Source: Kitasatospora cheerisanensis KCTC 2395 (lineage in GTDB: Bacteria; Actinomycetota; Actinomycetes; Streptomycetales; Streptomycetaceae). Taken from it: 64,000 nucleotides of DNA. Where the stretch lies: the NCBI RefSeq assembly GCF_000696185.1, contig NZ_KK853997.1, positions 5,744,149 to 5,808,148 on the forward strand, read 5' to 3'. The notes under the pieces are model-generated. The model searched no databases and had not been told where the DNA came from. It worked only from the letters and a program-made list of their open reading frames with translations. Shown here piece after piece: positions 35,676 to 43,975 of the stretch (positions are counted from its first letter, which is position 1; each line of letters begins with the position of its first letter). A program made the translations under genes and the position numbers.

Positions 35676-36688
35676 TCAGCCGTCGGTCCCGTCCGGCCCG
35701 TCGGCCGGGGCGGACGCCGGGGGCTGCCGGGGCGGCATCGGGACGGTGCTCCAGGCCGGGGCGGGGCCGGCGGGCGGGCCGGCGCGGGCGGGTGCGGCGG
35801 TAGCGGAGCAGGAGCCAGGCCAGCGGGGCCAGGACCAGCAGGAACGGGGCTCCGGCCGCGAGCACCATCAGCAGGCCGCGGAGGACCGCGAGCAGGGCGT
35901 GCCAGCCGCCGGCCAGCGCCTTCCCGACCGAGGCCCAGAAGCCGTCCTTGTGCTTCGGCACGGCGCCGGTGGGCCGCTGATCGTCCGTCAGCAGGTCCAG
36001 CGTCACGGTGGACAGCGAGGTGCGGGCGGTCAGTTCCTGCTGCTGGCGTTCCAGCGCCTCCAGGTCGGACTCGCGGCGGGTCAGCTCGCTCTCCAGCGAC
36101 ACCACCTCGGACAGCGTCTTGGCCTCGGCCATCAGCGCCCGGACCCGGTCCACGCTGGCGCGCATGGACTTGACCCGGCTGTCCACGTCGGCGATCTGCC
36201 CGGTCAGGTCGTCGGCCTGGCTGGTCAGGCCGAGGCGCTGGCCGAGGCCGCCGAGCGCGTCCAGGGTCCGCTGGTACGACTCGGACGGCACCTTCAGCGT
36301 CAGGGTGGCCTGCGCGCCGTCGCCCGCGCCGCGCCGGCTCTCGGCCGACACGTAGCCGCCGGCCTGCCCGACCAGGTCGACGGCCTTGTCGCGGGCGGGC
36401 TCCAGGGCGTTCACCTTGACGGTCATCCGGGCCTGGTAGGCGATCTGACGGCTCGTCGGCTGCCCGGTCGCCCCGGCCCCGGCGTCGCCGCCGCGCCGCC
36501 GGCCCCGCGCCGCCCGCCCCCGGGGTGCCCGCCGCCTTCGCGCCGCCGGCGGGCGGCGCCACCGCCGGTGCGGCCGCATTGTCCGCCTTGGACGCGGAGG
36601 CGCTGCGGCCGCCCTCGCTGCACCCGGCCAGCAGCAGCACCGCCGCCACCGCGCCCGCCACCCCCGCTCTGCGCACGCGTACTCCCAT
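35676..36688 (-). CDS. DUF4349 lipoprotein (frameshifted, probably twice)
   Basis: From ATG 36688 the first frame encodes a lipoprotein signal with lipobox LLLAGC. The DUF4349 body is in a second frame: RQIAYQARMTVKVNALEPARD, SYQRTLDALGGLG, a coiled-coil of Leu/Glu/Arg repeats (LESELTRRESDLEALERQQ), and a transmembrane helix LLAVLRGLLMVLAAGAPFLL. The first break lies near 36470-36530. The second frame then reads through the terminator into hemE, whereas a third frame gives STVPMPPRQPPASAP and a stop at 35676, just before the terminator, so a second indel near 35770-35800 is likely. The protein is exported and membrane-bound; its function is unknown. Confidence 0.7.
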
Positions 36689-36881
36689 GCCCGTCCCCTC
36701 CCCGTGTTCGACGGCGGGCCGCTCGCCCGCCCCTCGGCACTGTGACGCGCGGACCCGCGAACCGGACCCGCCCGGGCGGTACCGGAACGATCACGCCTCG
36801 GCCTCGCACCGGTCTCGGCGGCCGGGACGGGCGGAGCGGGCCGTTTCGGGATCCGGGATAAGGGCTGCGAGACTTCGGGAC

Positions 36882-38252
36882 ATGGCGAAACCTCACGTCG
36901 TGGTGATCGGTGGCGGCATCGCGGGCCTGGCCGCGGCCGCCTTCCTCAGTGACCGGCCGGTGCGGGTCACCGTGCTGGAGGCGTCCGACCGCTTCGGCGG
37001 CAAACTGCTCGGCGGCGAAGTCGGCGGCGTCCGGGTCGACCTGGGCGCGGAGTCGATGCTCGCGCGGCGTCCCGAGGCCGTCGAACTGGCCCGGAAGGTC
37101 GGCCTCGGCGAGCAGTTGGAGCCGCCGACCACCGCCAAGGCGTCGATCTGGACCCGCGAGGGCCTGCGCCCGATGCCGGGCGGCCAGCTGATGGGCGTCC
37201 CCGGCGACCTGGACGCCCTCAAGGCGTCCGGGGTGCTCACCCCGGAGGGCCTGGAGCGGGCCGCGAACGAGCAGCCCGCCGAGATCGGCGACGACGCCGC
37301 GATCGGCTCCTACGTCGCGGCCCGGCTCGGCCGCGAGGTCGTCGACCGGCTGGTCGAGCCGCTGCTCGGCGGCGTGTACGCCGGCCACGCCGACGAGATC
37401 TCGATCCGTGCCGCCGTCCCGCAGCTGCTGGCACTGGCTCGGGGCGGCGGCTCGCTGGTCGAGGCCGTCCACGAGCGGACCGCCGCGGCGACCGCCACCG
37501 GCCCGGCCTTCCAGGGCCTGCGCGGCGGGCTCGGCACCTTCCCCGGGGCGATCGCCGCGTACGACCGCGCGCACGGCGCCGAACTGCTCACCGGCCACCC
37601 CGCGGAGGCGCTGCGCCGCACCGCCGACGGCTGGCAGGTCGGCACCGCCGGGCGGCAGCTGCACGCCGACGCCGTGGTGCTGGCCGTCCCCGCGCCGCAG
37701 GCCGCCGCGCTGCTGGCGGCCGACGCGCCCGCCGCCGCGGCCGAGCTGCGGGAGGTCGAGTACGCGTCGATGGCGCTGGTCACCCTGGCGTTCCGGCGCG
37801 CCGACCTGGCGGACAGCCCGCTCACCGGCAGCGGCTTCCTGGTGCCGCCGGTGGACCGGCGGCACATCAAGGCGTCCACCTTCTCCAGCAACAAGTGGGG
37901 CTGGCTGGAGCGCTCCGCCCCCGACGCCTTCCTGCTGCGCACCTCGCTCGGCCGGCACCGCGAGGCCGCCGCGCTCCAGCTGGACGACGCCGAACTCGTC
38001 GCCCGCTCGCTCGCCGACCTGGGCGCCGCGGTCGGCCTGAGCGCCACCCCGTACGACCACGCCGTCACCCGCTGGACCGACGGCCTCCCGCAGTACCCGG
38101 TCGGCCACCTCGACCGGGTCGCCCGGATCCGCGCCCGGCTGGACGGACTCGGCGCGATCGCCGCCTGCGGCGCCGCCTACGACGGCGTCGGCATCCCCGC
38201 GGTCGTCGCGAGCGCCCGCCGGGCCGCCGACGCCGTCCACCCCGTCGCCTGA
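36882..38252 (+). CDS. hemG: Coproporphyrinogen III / protoporphyrinogen oxidase
   Basis: A 456-residue FAD-dependent oxidase. The N-terminal dinucleotide loop is VVIGGGIAGLAAAAFL, followed by the partner Glu of VLEASDRFGGKL. The C-terminal FAD contact is YDGVGIPAVVASARRAAD. In actinobacteria this HemY-type enzyme oxidises coproporphyrinogen III to coproporphyrin III, and the adjacent hemQ agrees with that. The locus name hemG is used in streptomycetes; hemY/cgoX is biochemically more exact. ATG 36882 follows GAGACT by 7 nt. The stop is 30 bp before hemQ. Confidence 0.93.
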   Translation: MAKPHVVVIGGGIAGLAAAAFLSDRPVRVTVLEASDRFGGKLLGGEVGGVRVDLGAESMLARRPEAVELARKVGLGEQLEPPTTAKASIWTREGLRPMPGGQLMGVPGDLDALKASGVLTPEGLERAANEQPAEIGDDAAIGSYVAARLGREVVDRLVEPLLGGVYAGHADEISIRAAVPQLLALARGGGSLVEAVHERTAAATATGPAFQGLRGGLGTFPGAIAAYDRAHGAELLTGHPAEALRRTADGWQVGTAGRQLHADAVVLAVPAPQAAALLAADAPAAAAELREVEYASMALVTLAFRRADLADSPLTGSGFLVPPVDRRHIKASTFSSNKWGWLERSAPDAFLLRTSLGRHREAAALQLDDAELVARSLADLGAAVGLSATPYDHAVTRWTDGLPQYPVGHLDRVARIRARLDGLGAIAACGAAYDGVGIPAVVASARRAADAVHPVA

Positions 38253-38282
38253 ACCACCCCGTACAGAAGGGACAATGGGCTC

Positions 38283-38993
38283 ATGACCGAAAGCACTGAG
38301 CAGCCCGTGAAGAAGAAGGCCCGTGACCTCAACCAGGTCATCCGCTACACCATGTGGTCGGTGTTCAAGCTCAAGGACGGTCTCCCCGAGGACCGCACCG
38401 CCCTCGTCGCCGAGGTGGACGCCCTCTTCGAGCAGCTCAACGCCAAGGACGTGGTGATCCGCGGCACCTACGACGTGTCCGGTCTGCGCGCCGACGCCGA
38501 CCTGCTGATCTGGTGGCACGCCGAGTCCTCGGACGACCTGCAGGAGGCGTACAACCGCTTCCGCCGCACCGAGCTCGGCCGCCGCATGGAGCCGGTCTGG
38601 TCGAACATGGCGCTGCACCGCCCCGCCGAGTTCAACAAGTCGCACATCCCGGCGTTCCTCGCCGACGAGCGGGCCCGCGAGTACGTCTGCGTCTACCCGT
38701 TCGTCCGCTCCTACGAGTGGTACCTGCTCCCCGACGAGGAGCGCCGGGCGATGCTGTCCGAGCACGGGCAGATGGCCCGCGGCTACCCGGACGTGCGCGC
38801 CAACACGGTGGCCTCGTTCGCGCTCGGCGACTACGAGTGGCTGCTGGCCTTCGAGGCCGACGAGCTGCACCGCATCGTCGACCTGATGCGCGACCTGCGC
38901 CCGTCCCGCGCCCGGCTGCACGTGCGCGAGGAGGTGCCGTTCTTCACCGGCCGCCGCAAGTCGGTCGGCGACCTGGTCGCCGGACTGTTCTGA
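38283..38993 (+). CDS. hemQ: Coproheme decarboxylase (HemQ/ChdC, chlorite-dismutase family)
   Basis: A 236-residue protein that uses peroxide to convert coproheme to heme b, the last step of the coproporphyrin-dependent route. Family motifs are [25 protein letters not shown] with the catalytic Tyr138, and the proximal heme ligand His161 in [18 protein letters not shown]. It lacks the distal Arg context of true chlorite dismutases. ATG 38283 has AAGGGA upstream and a GACAAT box 6 nt before it. It forms a short gene pair with hemG. Confidence 0.95.
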   Translation: MTESTEQPVKKKARDLNQVIRYTMWSVFKLKDGLPEDRTALVAEVDALFEQLNAKDVVIRGTYDVSGLRADADLLIWWHAESSDDLQEAYNRFRRTELGRRMEPVWSNMALHRPAEFNKSHIPAFLADERAREYVCVYPFVRSYEWYLLPDEERRAMLSEHGQMARGYPDVRANTVASFALGDYEWLLAFEADELHRIVDLMRDLRPSRARLHVREEVPFFTGRRKSVGDLVAGLF

Positions 38994-39000
38994 GCCGCCC

Positions 39001-39038
39001 CGACAGCCGCCGCCGTGCCCACGGCGGCGGCTGTCGGC
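39001..39038. terminator. Bidirectional terminator after hemQ
   Basis: An 18-bp perfect inverted repeat (39001-39018 with 39021-39038) between hemQ and the convergent secreted-protein gene. Confidence 0.85.
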
Positions 39039-39051
39039 CGTCCGGGCCCCG

Positions 39052-39516
39052 TCACGCCGGGGCGTTCTCCAGGTCGTCGATGGTCAGGTCGGGCAGCCGC
39101 AGCCGGTAGTCGACCGGGACGGTGGAGCCGTCGTCCCACTGCTCGGTGAGCAGCACCGTGGTGTGCCCGGCGCCGCTGTCGCCCTGCGTGACGCTCCAGC
39201 CGGTCGGCACGTTCTGCGCCCGGAACACCGGGTCGGCGTCGTTCTCGGCGGCCCACTGGTCGAGCCGGGCGTTCAGGTCCGCGGTCAGGTACTGCTCGCG
39301 GACCTGGCGGGCCCCGTCGAGGTCCCCGTTCAGGACGTCCTCGCGGTACTGCGCGAAGAAGGCGTTGACCTGGCGCTCGGCCGGGGTGAGCCGCTGGTCC
39401 GGCGCGGACCGCGGGTGCTGCCGGGGCCGTTCGACGGCGACCGCCGGGGCGGGCGCCAGCAGACCGGCCAGGGACAGGGCGAGGACCGCCGCGGCGGCGG
39501 TGCGGAGACGAGTCAT
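39052..39516 (-). CDS. Secreted protein of unknown function
   Basis: 154 residues with a clear signal peptide (about 1-28, AAAAVLALSLAGLLAPAPAVA). The mature domain begins after a basic linker and has RQVNAFFAQYREDVLNGDLDGARQVREQYL-type helices followed by beta strands (TVLLTEQWDD, VPVDYRLRLPDLTIDD), similar in outline to small NTF2-like folds. No catalytic residues are apparent. It is the last minus-strand gene below the two TIGR04222 genes, 93 bp downstream, and could be part of that operon. Confidence 0.7.
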   Translation of the reverse strand: MTRLRTAAAAVLALSLAGLLAPAPAVAVERPRQHPRSAPDQRLTPAERQVNAFFAQYREDVLNGDLDGARQVREQYLTADLNARLDQWAAENDADPVFRAQNVPTGWSVTQGDSGAGHTTVLLTEQWDDGSTVPVDYRLRLPDLTIDDLENAPA

Positions 39517-39609
39517 GCCGAGGAGTCTGCGGGCCGCCGGGCATCCTTCGTGTACGACGCGCTGGGGCGGCGCCGGAAGTCCGCCCGGTCGGCCCCCGGG
39601 GGGAGGGCC

Positions 39610-40374
39610 TCAGCGCCGGCCGAGCGCCGCCCGCAGCCGCGGGTCCTGGACCGCCTCGGCGCCGCGGATCGCGACGGCGGTCAGCAGGTCGTCGGCGGTG
39701 CCGGCCAGGCAGACGTGCGGCCAGCGCATGGCGCCCAGCAGCCGCTGGCCGGCCGGGGCCGCCCAGGCGGTGTAGGCGTGCACGTCGACCCGGGCCATCA
39801 GCAGCGTGCCGCCGGTCAGCACCAGCGGCAGCGCGTACCAGGCGAGGGCCGTCCGGGCGGACTCCCCGTCGGCGTTCAGCACCACCGTCAGCAGCAGCAT
39901 CGCCGCCGCCCACAGCAGCGCGTACCGCACGTGCCGGATCGCCCGCAGCGCCCGGTCCCGGACCACCGCCGGCGTGGCCAGCCCGGCCAGCGCCAGCCGG
40001 TCGCCGATGTCCCGGACGGTGGGGTGGGCGGCCAGCGCCGCCTTCAACTGGGCGGTGCGGCACTGGCCCTCGGGGCCGATCGCGGAGATCAGCGCCCGCT
40101 CCAGCCGGCTCCGCCCCTGCGGGTCGACCACCGTGGTCCACCCCGTGTGCGCCAGGTGCAGCCGGCCCAGCCCGGCCATCCGGACCAGCGCCAGATCGAC
40201 CACCCGGGCCGGGCCTCCCGCCAGGTACGCCGTCTCGTACAGGCCGATCCCGGACGGCCGGGCGTCGGCCGGCAGGTGGTCGGCGAGAGCGTCGGCGATC
40301 GCGGCGACCCGCACCAGGCGCAGACAGGACAGCACCGCGGCGGCACAGGTCGGGATCAGCAGCAACACCCACAT
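39610..40374 (-). CDS. TIGR04222-type membrane protein without Cys-rich tail
   Basis: 254 residues. An N-terminal helix (about 2-20) is followed by a cytoplasmic domain with ETAYLAGGPARVVDLALVRM, ISAIGPEGQCRTAQLKAALAAHPTVRDIGDRLALAGL and two more membrane helices (about 160-178 and 187-205). The same domain layout appears in the next gene upstream (LDAAFLAGGPARAVDTALLRM), so the two are paralogues. This copy ends in DPRLRAALGRR and lacks the Gly/Ser/Cys tail. It lies 80 bp downstream of the tailed paralogue. Role unknown; it may help anchor or assemble the tailed partner. Confidence 0.8.
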   Translation of the reverse strand: MWVLLLIPTCAAAVLSCLRLVRVAAIADALADHLPADARPSGIGLYETAYLAGGPARVVDLALVRMAGLGRLHLAHTGWTTVVDPQGRSRLERALISAIGPEGQCRTAQLKAALAAHPTVRDIGDRLALAGLATPAVVRDRALRAIRHVRYALLWAAAMLLLTVVLNADGESARTALAWYALPLVLTGGTLLMARVDVHAYTAWAAPAGQRLLGAMRWPHVCLAGTADDLLTAVAIRGAEAVQDPRLRAALGRR

Positions 40375-40454
40375 GCTGCTTGTTCTAGTCCCGTCCCCGC
40401 GGCAAACGGAACGGATCCCCCGGCCGCGATACCGAACTGTGACAAAGCTGTTTC

Positions 40455-41546
40455 TCAGGAACCGCACCCACCGCCGCCGCAGCTCGAACCGCACGAACTG
40501 GACGAACCGCACGAGTGCGACGACCCGCAGGAGTGCGAGGAGCCCCCACCGGAGTGCGAGGAGCCCCCGCAGGAGTGCCCGCCCGAGTGGCCACCGGAGT
40601 GCCCGCCCGAGTGCCCGCCGGAGCCGCCCGGGGAGCTGGACGAGCCGCACGAGGAGCCGGCGCTCCCGCACCACGCCCCGCTCGCGGCCACCGCCCCGGC
40701 GTCCGACTCGCTGCCCGACCGCGAGGACCGCGACGACCGGCCCGCCTTCACCAGCGACGGCCGCACCGCCGCGCCGCCGCCGAACGCCTCGCGCAGCGGC
40801 CGGTCCTCGGACGCCGTCAGCGCCGCGGGCCCGTCCAGGGCGAACGCCCCGACCAGGGCGGCGTGCCGGCGGTCGAGGCCGCGCGGCTGCCACGGGCTGC
40901 TGCCGCGCACCAGCTGCAACTGGCGCTCGCCGGCCGGCGTGATCCGGGCCTTCGGCGGCCGGGCCACCAGGAGGTGCACCGCGGCGACCACGGCCAGCGC
41001 CCCGAAAGCCAGGAACGGCGGAACCCCGGCGCCCACGCCCGGCCCGGGCCGCCACCGGACGGTGGCGACCGTCCCGAGCACCAGCGTCACCAGCAGCGCG
41101 ACCACCACCAGCCGGCGGGCCCGCCACGCCGCCCGGAGCGCGTCCGGCCGGCGCAGCAGGCCGCGGGCGGCCAGCGCGTCACCGATCCGCTGCACCTCCG
41201 GGCTGCCCGGCACGGCGGCCCGCAGCACCGACAGGTCCCGCCCCGCACGGCCGCCGACGGCGGTGACCAGCACCGTCTCGACCGGGTCGCGCGGCGCCGG
41301 GTCGGTGACCGTCACCCGGTGCGCCCGGGAGACCACCACCCGGCCCTCGCGCTCCATCCGCAGCAGCGCGGTGTCCACCGCGCGGGCCGGACCGCCGGCC
41401 AGGAACGCGGCGTCCAGCAGCGGCATGCCGCGGCCCGGCAGGCCCTGCGGATCGGTGACCCGGCGGCAGCGCCGGTCGAAGACGGTGGCGACGGTCATGG
41501 CCAGCGCGACCAGGACCAGTGCGACAACGAACTGCGTGTTCCACAT
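40455..41546 (-). CDS. TIGR04222-type membrane protein with Cys/His/Gly/Ser-rich tail (candidate MNIO substrate)
   Basis: 363 residues from ATG 41546. Helices lie at about 5-22, 146-163 and 177-195, with the TIGR04222 domain between and around them. Residues 290-363 are low complexity: four GGHS repeats (309-325), then SSHSCG twice and SSCG units, ending GGGGCGS. The tail has eight Cys (293, 300, 326, 340, 346, 352, 356, 361) and seven His. It resembles a repetitive, membrane-tethered precursor for a Cys-modifying enzyme. The MNIO gene two ORFs upstream in the same operon is the obvious modifier. Metal binding by the tail is inference. Confidence 0.85.
   Translation of the reverse strand: MWNTQFVVALVLVALAMTVATVFDRRCRRVTDPQGLPGRGMPLLDAAFLAGGPARAVDTALLRMEREGRVVVSRAHRVTVTDPAPRDPVETVLVTAVGGRAGRDLSVLRAAVPGSPEVQRIGDALAARGLLRRPDALRAAWRARRLVVVALLVTLVLGTVATVRWRPGPGVGAGVPPFLAFGALAVVAAVHLLVARPPKARITPAGERQLQLVRGSSPWQPRGLDRRHAALVGAFALDGPAALTASEDRPLREAFGGGAAVRPSLVKAGRSSRSSRSGSESDAGAVAASGAWCGSAGSSCGSSSSPGGSGGHSGGHSGGHSGGHSCGGSSHSGGGSSHSCGSSHSCGSSSSCGSSCGGGGCGS
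40458..40670 (-). repeat. Tandem Gly-Ser-His/Cys codon repeats
   Basis: Degenerate 12-18 bp repeats encode the GGHS, SSHSCG and SSCG units of the TIGR04222 protein's tail. Confidence 0.8.
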
Positions 41547-41581
41547 TCCCCCGTGCGTCCTTTCGTTCGGCGGTGCGGTGG

Positions 41582-42019
41582 TTACGGGTGGGCCCGGGCG
41601 GTGCGGCGCGGCAGCAGCCGGCCCCACCGGCTCGCGGCCGGGCGCAGCAGGCGGCGCAGCGCCGGGTGCCAGGGCGCGGCCGGCGCGGCGTCCAGCGCCC
41701 AGTCGGCGAAGGCGCGGGCGTCGGCCCGGAGGCCGCCGGTGAGCGGCCGGCCGGCGGCGTAGCGGCGGAACAGCGGCGCGAAGTCCGCGCCGAGCAGCTC
41801 CGGCAGCTCCGGCATCAGGTGGCCGACGGTCTCCCGCCGCTTGGCGAGCAGCCCCTCGGACTGGGTGCGCAGCTGCGCCGGGTCGAAGCCGGCCGGGGCG
41901 GGGCCGCCGGCCACCAGGGCGGTCAGCAGCTCCTCCTGACGGGCGGCCAGGTGCCGGCGGGCCAGCGCGAGTTCGGCGTCGGCACGGTCGCGGATCAGGT
42001 ATTCGTCAAGCTCGGACAC
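41582..42019 (-). CDS. Small helical partner protein of the DUF692 enzyme (unknown family)
   Basis: 145 residues from GTG 42019, with GGGAGGAG upstream inside the end of the MNIO gene; the two genes overlap by 14 bp, indicating tight coupling. It is mainly helical and charged: [20 protein letters not shown], a Leu-rich middle ([23 protein letters not shown]) and [20 protein letters not shown] near the C-terminus. No metal ligands or signal peptide. Position and size match the partner proteins that accompany MNIO enzymes (DUF2063/MbnC/TglI-like recruiters), but no clear homology to those can be claimed from sequence alone. Confidence 0.7.
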   Translation of the reverse strand: MSELDEYLIRDRADAELALARRHLAARQEELLTALVAGGPAPAGFDPAQLRTQSEGLLAKRRETVGHLMPELPELLGADFAPLFRRYAAGRPLTGGLRADARAFADWALDAAPAAPWHPALRRLLRPAASRWGRLLPRRTARAHP

Positions 42020-42860
42020 GGGCGTTCTCCTCCCGGTGGACGCGGGCCGTGCGGTGCACCCGGCGGATCGCGTCGAGTTCGGCGGACAGTTCGGCGGGCG
42101 GCGGGTAGGCGCCGTCGCGCTCCAGCAGCACCCCCGGCGGGTCGGTGCGTTCGCACAGCGCGGCGAGCACCTCCAGCACGGGGGCGGTGACGGGGTGGGT
42201 GTGGGTGTCGTGCCAGACGCCGTCGCGCTCCACGCCGCCCGCGACGTGCACGTAGGCGAGCGCGTCCAGCGGCAGCCGGTCGAGTTCGGCGGCCGGGTCG
42301 ACGCCCAGGTTGACCCGGCCGGTGTGCAGGTTGGCGACGTCCACCAGCAGGCGCACGCCGGTCCGCTCGACCAGCTCGGCGAGGAACTGGGCCTCCGTCA
42401 ACTCGTCGCCCGGCCAGGCCAGCTGGGCGGCGATGTTCTCCAGCGCCAGCGGCGCCGGCAGCTCCCGCTGGGCGATCCGCACGTTCGCGGCCACCACCCG
42501 CAGCGCCTCCCGGGTCCGCGGCACCGGCAGCAGGTGGCCCGCCTCCAGGCCGCCCGCCCGGACGAACGCCAGGTGCTCGCTGACCAGCGGCGCCCCGAGC
42601 GCCTCCGTCACCGCGGCCAGCCGGGCCAGCCGGGCCGGGTCGGGCTCGGCGGCGCCGCCCAGGCCGAGCGAGACGCCGTGCGGGACGACCGTGACGCCCC
42701 GGGACCTCAACTCGGCCAGCGAGGGCGGCAGATGGTCCGCGCAGACGTTCTCGGCGACCACCTCCACCCAGTCCAGACCGGGCAGCCGCTCCACGACGGT
42801 GTCGATCTCGGGGCGCCAGCCCAGCCCCGTGCCCAGCCGCGGAATTGCGTGCGAAGACAT
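42006..42860 (-). CDS. DUF692 multinuclear non-heme iron-dependent oxidase (MNIO)
   Basis: 284 residues from ATG 42860, preceded by AAAGGGG. A TIM-barrel DUF692 protein with the full set of expected metal ligands and motifs: [17 protein letters not shown] (His61), VSEHLAF (Glu95-His96), LENIAA (Glu141), [10 protein letters not shown] (Asp174, His179), YVHVAGG (His205), WHDTHTHPV (Asp218, His220) and LLERDGAYP (Glu247). MNIOs such as MbnB and TglH oxidatively modify Cys or other residues of RiPP precursors. It is the first gene of the operon with a small partner and two TIGR04222 proteins. The natural substrate is not known. Confidence 0.9.
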   Translation of the reverse strand: MSSHAIPRLGTGLGWRPEIDTVVERLPGLDWVEVVAENVCADHLPPSLAELRSRGVTVVPHGVSLGLGGAAEPDPARLARLAAVTEALGAPLVSEHLAFVRAGGLEAGHLLPVPRTREALRVVAANVRIAQRELPAPLALENIAAQLAWPGDELTEAQFLAELVERTGVRLLVDVANLHTGRVNLGVDPAAELDRLPLDALAYVHVAGGVERDGVWHDTHTHPVTAPVLEVLAALCERTDPPGVLLERDGAYPPPAELSAELDAIRRVHRTARVHREENARVRA

Positions 42861-42913
42861 ATTCCACCCCTTTCCGCCGGGCCATTCGACGGCCCCGGCT
42901 CCCCCTTGCCGAG

Positions 42914-42940
42914 GGTGTATCCGGGCGGAGCCGATGCCAA
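42914..42940 (-). promoter_or_regulatory. Tentative promoter of the MNIO operon
   Basis: On the minus strand TTGGCA (42940-42935) and TACACC (42919-42914) are spaced by 15 bp, with 53 nt of leader to the MNIO start. Spacing is short and the match is moderate. Confidence 0.3.
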
Positions 42941-42961
42941 GCGGGACACCGGAAACTCAGA

Positions 42962-43022
42962 GCTGAACTTGAGGTTTCCCACCCACTGAACGAACCGGCC
43001 CGCAGGTGGGGGGAAATTCAGC
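42962..43022. promoter_or_regulatory. Long imperfect inverted repeat between MNIO operon and GNAT gene
   Basis: GCTGAA...TTTCCCACC on the left and GGTGGGGGGAAATTCAGC on the right form an interrupted dyad spanning about 60 bp in the divergent intergenic region. It lies just upstream of the GNAT -10 box. It could be an operator or a hairpin. Confidence 0.35.
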
Positions 43023-43044
43023 GGCGCGCAGGCGAACGACTGGC

Positions 43045-43050
43045 TAACGT
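43045..43050 (+). promoter_or_regulatory. -10 box of the GNAT gene
   Basis: TAACGT lies 9 nt before ATG 43060 (3 nt before ATG 43054), favouring the second ATG and a leaderless message. Confidence 0.4.
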
Positions 43051-43059
43051 GACATGCCT

Positions 43060-43968
43060 ATGACTGCGACGCCGTACCACATCCGCCCGTTCACCCCCGA
43101 GGACGCCGCCGGGGCCGCCGAGGCCTACCGGGCCGGCCGGCCGCACCTGGTCGTCACGCCCGAAGTGACCAACTGGCTCGCCGGCCTGCCGCACTACCAC
43201 CTGCTGGTCGCCGAACGCGCCGGACAGGTCGTCGGCTCCGCGAGGTTCGGCCCGGTCACCGAGAGCACCACCCCGCACCAGGGCTTCCTGAACGTCAGCG
43301 TGCTGCCCGCGCACCGCGGCGCCGGCATCGGCACCGCCCTGGTCGCCGCCGCCGAACGCGAACTCGCCGCCCTCGGCACCCGCGAGGTCCACGGCTGGGC
43401 GGACGGCACCCCCGAGGCACTCGCCTTCGCCGCCGCCCGCGGCTACCGCAAGGGCCGCCGCGCCCAGTTCGCCGGCCGCGACCTCACCACCCCGCTGCCG
43501 CCGCTGCCGCCCACCCCGCCCGGCATCGAACTGCGCCCCGCCGCCGACTTCCTGGACGACCCGTACCCCGTCTACCTGGTCGACATCGACGGCACCCGCT
43601 CCGAACCCGGCGACCTCGCGCTGGAGGACCAGTCCTACGAGAGCTGGCTCGCCGAGATCTGGAACCGCCCCGACCAGGACCACACCCTCACCATGGTGGC
43701 CCTCGACGGCGGCCGGGCCGTCGCGTTCTCCGCCGCGCAGACCGACGGCCGCCACTACTGGTCGGCCTTCACGGCCACCTCCTCCACGCACCGCGGCCGC
43801 GGCCTCGCCAAACTCGCCAAGGCCCACTCGCTGCACCGCGCGCAGGCCCGCGGGCTGCTCGCCGCATACACCAACAACGACGCGGACAACGCGCCGATGC
43901 TCGCCATCAACGACTGGTTCGGCTACCGCGTCTGCGCCGAGGAGTGGAAGCACAGCCGGACGCTGTAG
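43060..43968 (+). CDS. Double GNAT-domain N-acetyltransferase
   Basis: About 302 residues with two tandem GNAT folds. The N-terminal one has the acetyl-CoA loop LPAHRGAGIGTALVAAAE. The second, after a Pro-rich linker (PLPPLPPTPPG), has SSTHRGRGLAKLAKAHSL and ends NDWFGYRVCAEEWKH. This layout resembles mycothiol synthase-like and other tandem-GNAT enzymes, but the acceptor is unknown. ATG 43060 is preferred because of the TAACGT box; ATG 43054 is also in frame. It is divergent from the MNIO operon and convergent with the nuclease-TerD gene, 7 bp away. Confidence 0.85.
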   Translation: MTATPYHIRPFTPEDAAGAAEAYRAGRPHLVVTPEVTNWLAGLPHYHLLVAERAGQVVGSARFGPVTESTTPHQGFLNVSVLPAHRGAGIGTALVAAAERELAALGTREVHGWADGTPEALAFAAARGYRKGRRAQFAGRDLTTPLPPLPPTPPGIELRPAADFLDDPYPVYLVDIDGTRSEPGDLALEDQSYESWLAEIWNRPDQDHTLTMVALDGGRAVAFSAAQTDGRHYWSAFTATSSTHRGRGLAKLAKAHSLHRAQARGLLAAYTNNDADNAPMLAINDWFGYRVCAEEWKHSRTL

Positions 43969-43975
43969 CCCCGCC

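Noticed and set aside
38283-38993. True chlorite dismutase
   Set aside because: The catalytic Tyr in [10 protein letters not shown] and the hemE/hemG context match coproheme decarboxylase (HemQ) instead.
40458-40670. CRISPR-like or collagen-like repeat array
   Set aside because: Repeats are short, degenerate and in frame within a membrane-protein gene; they encode its Cys/His tail and have no spacers.
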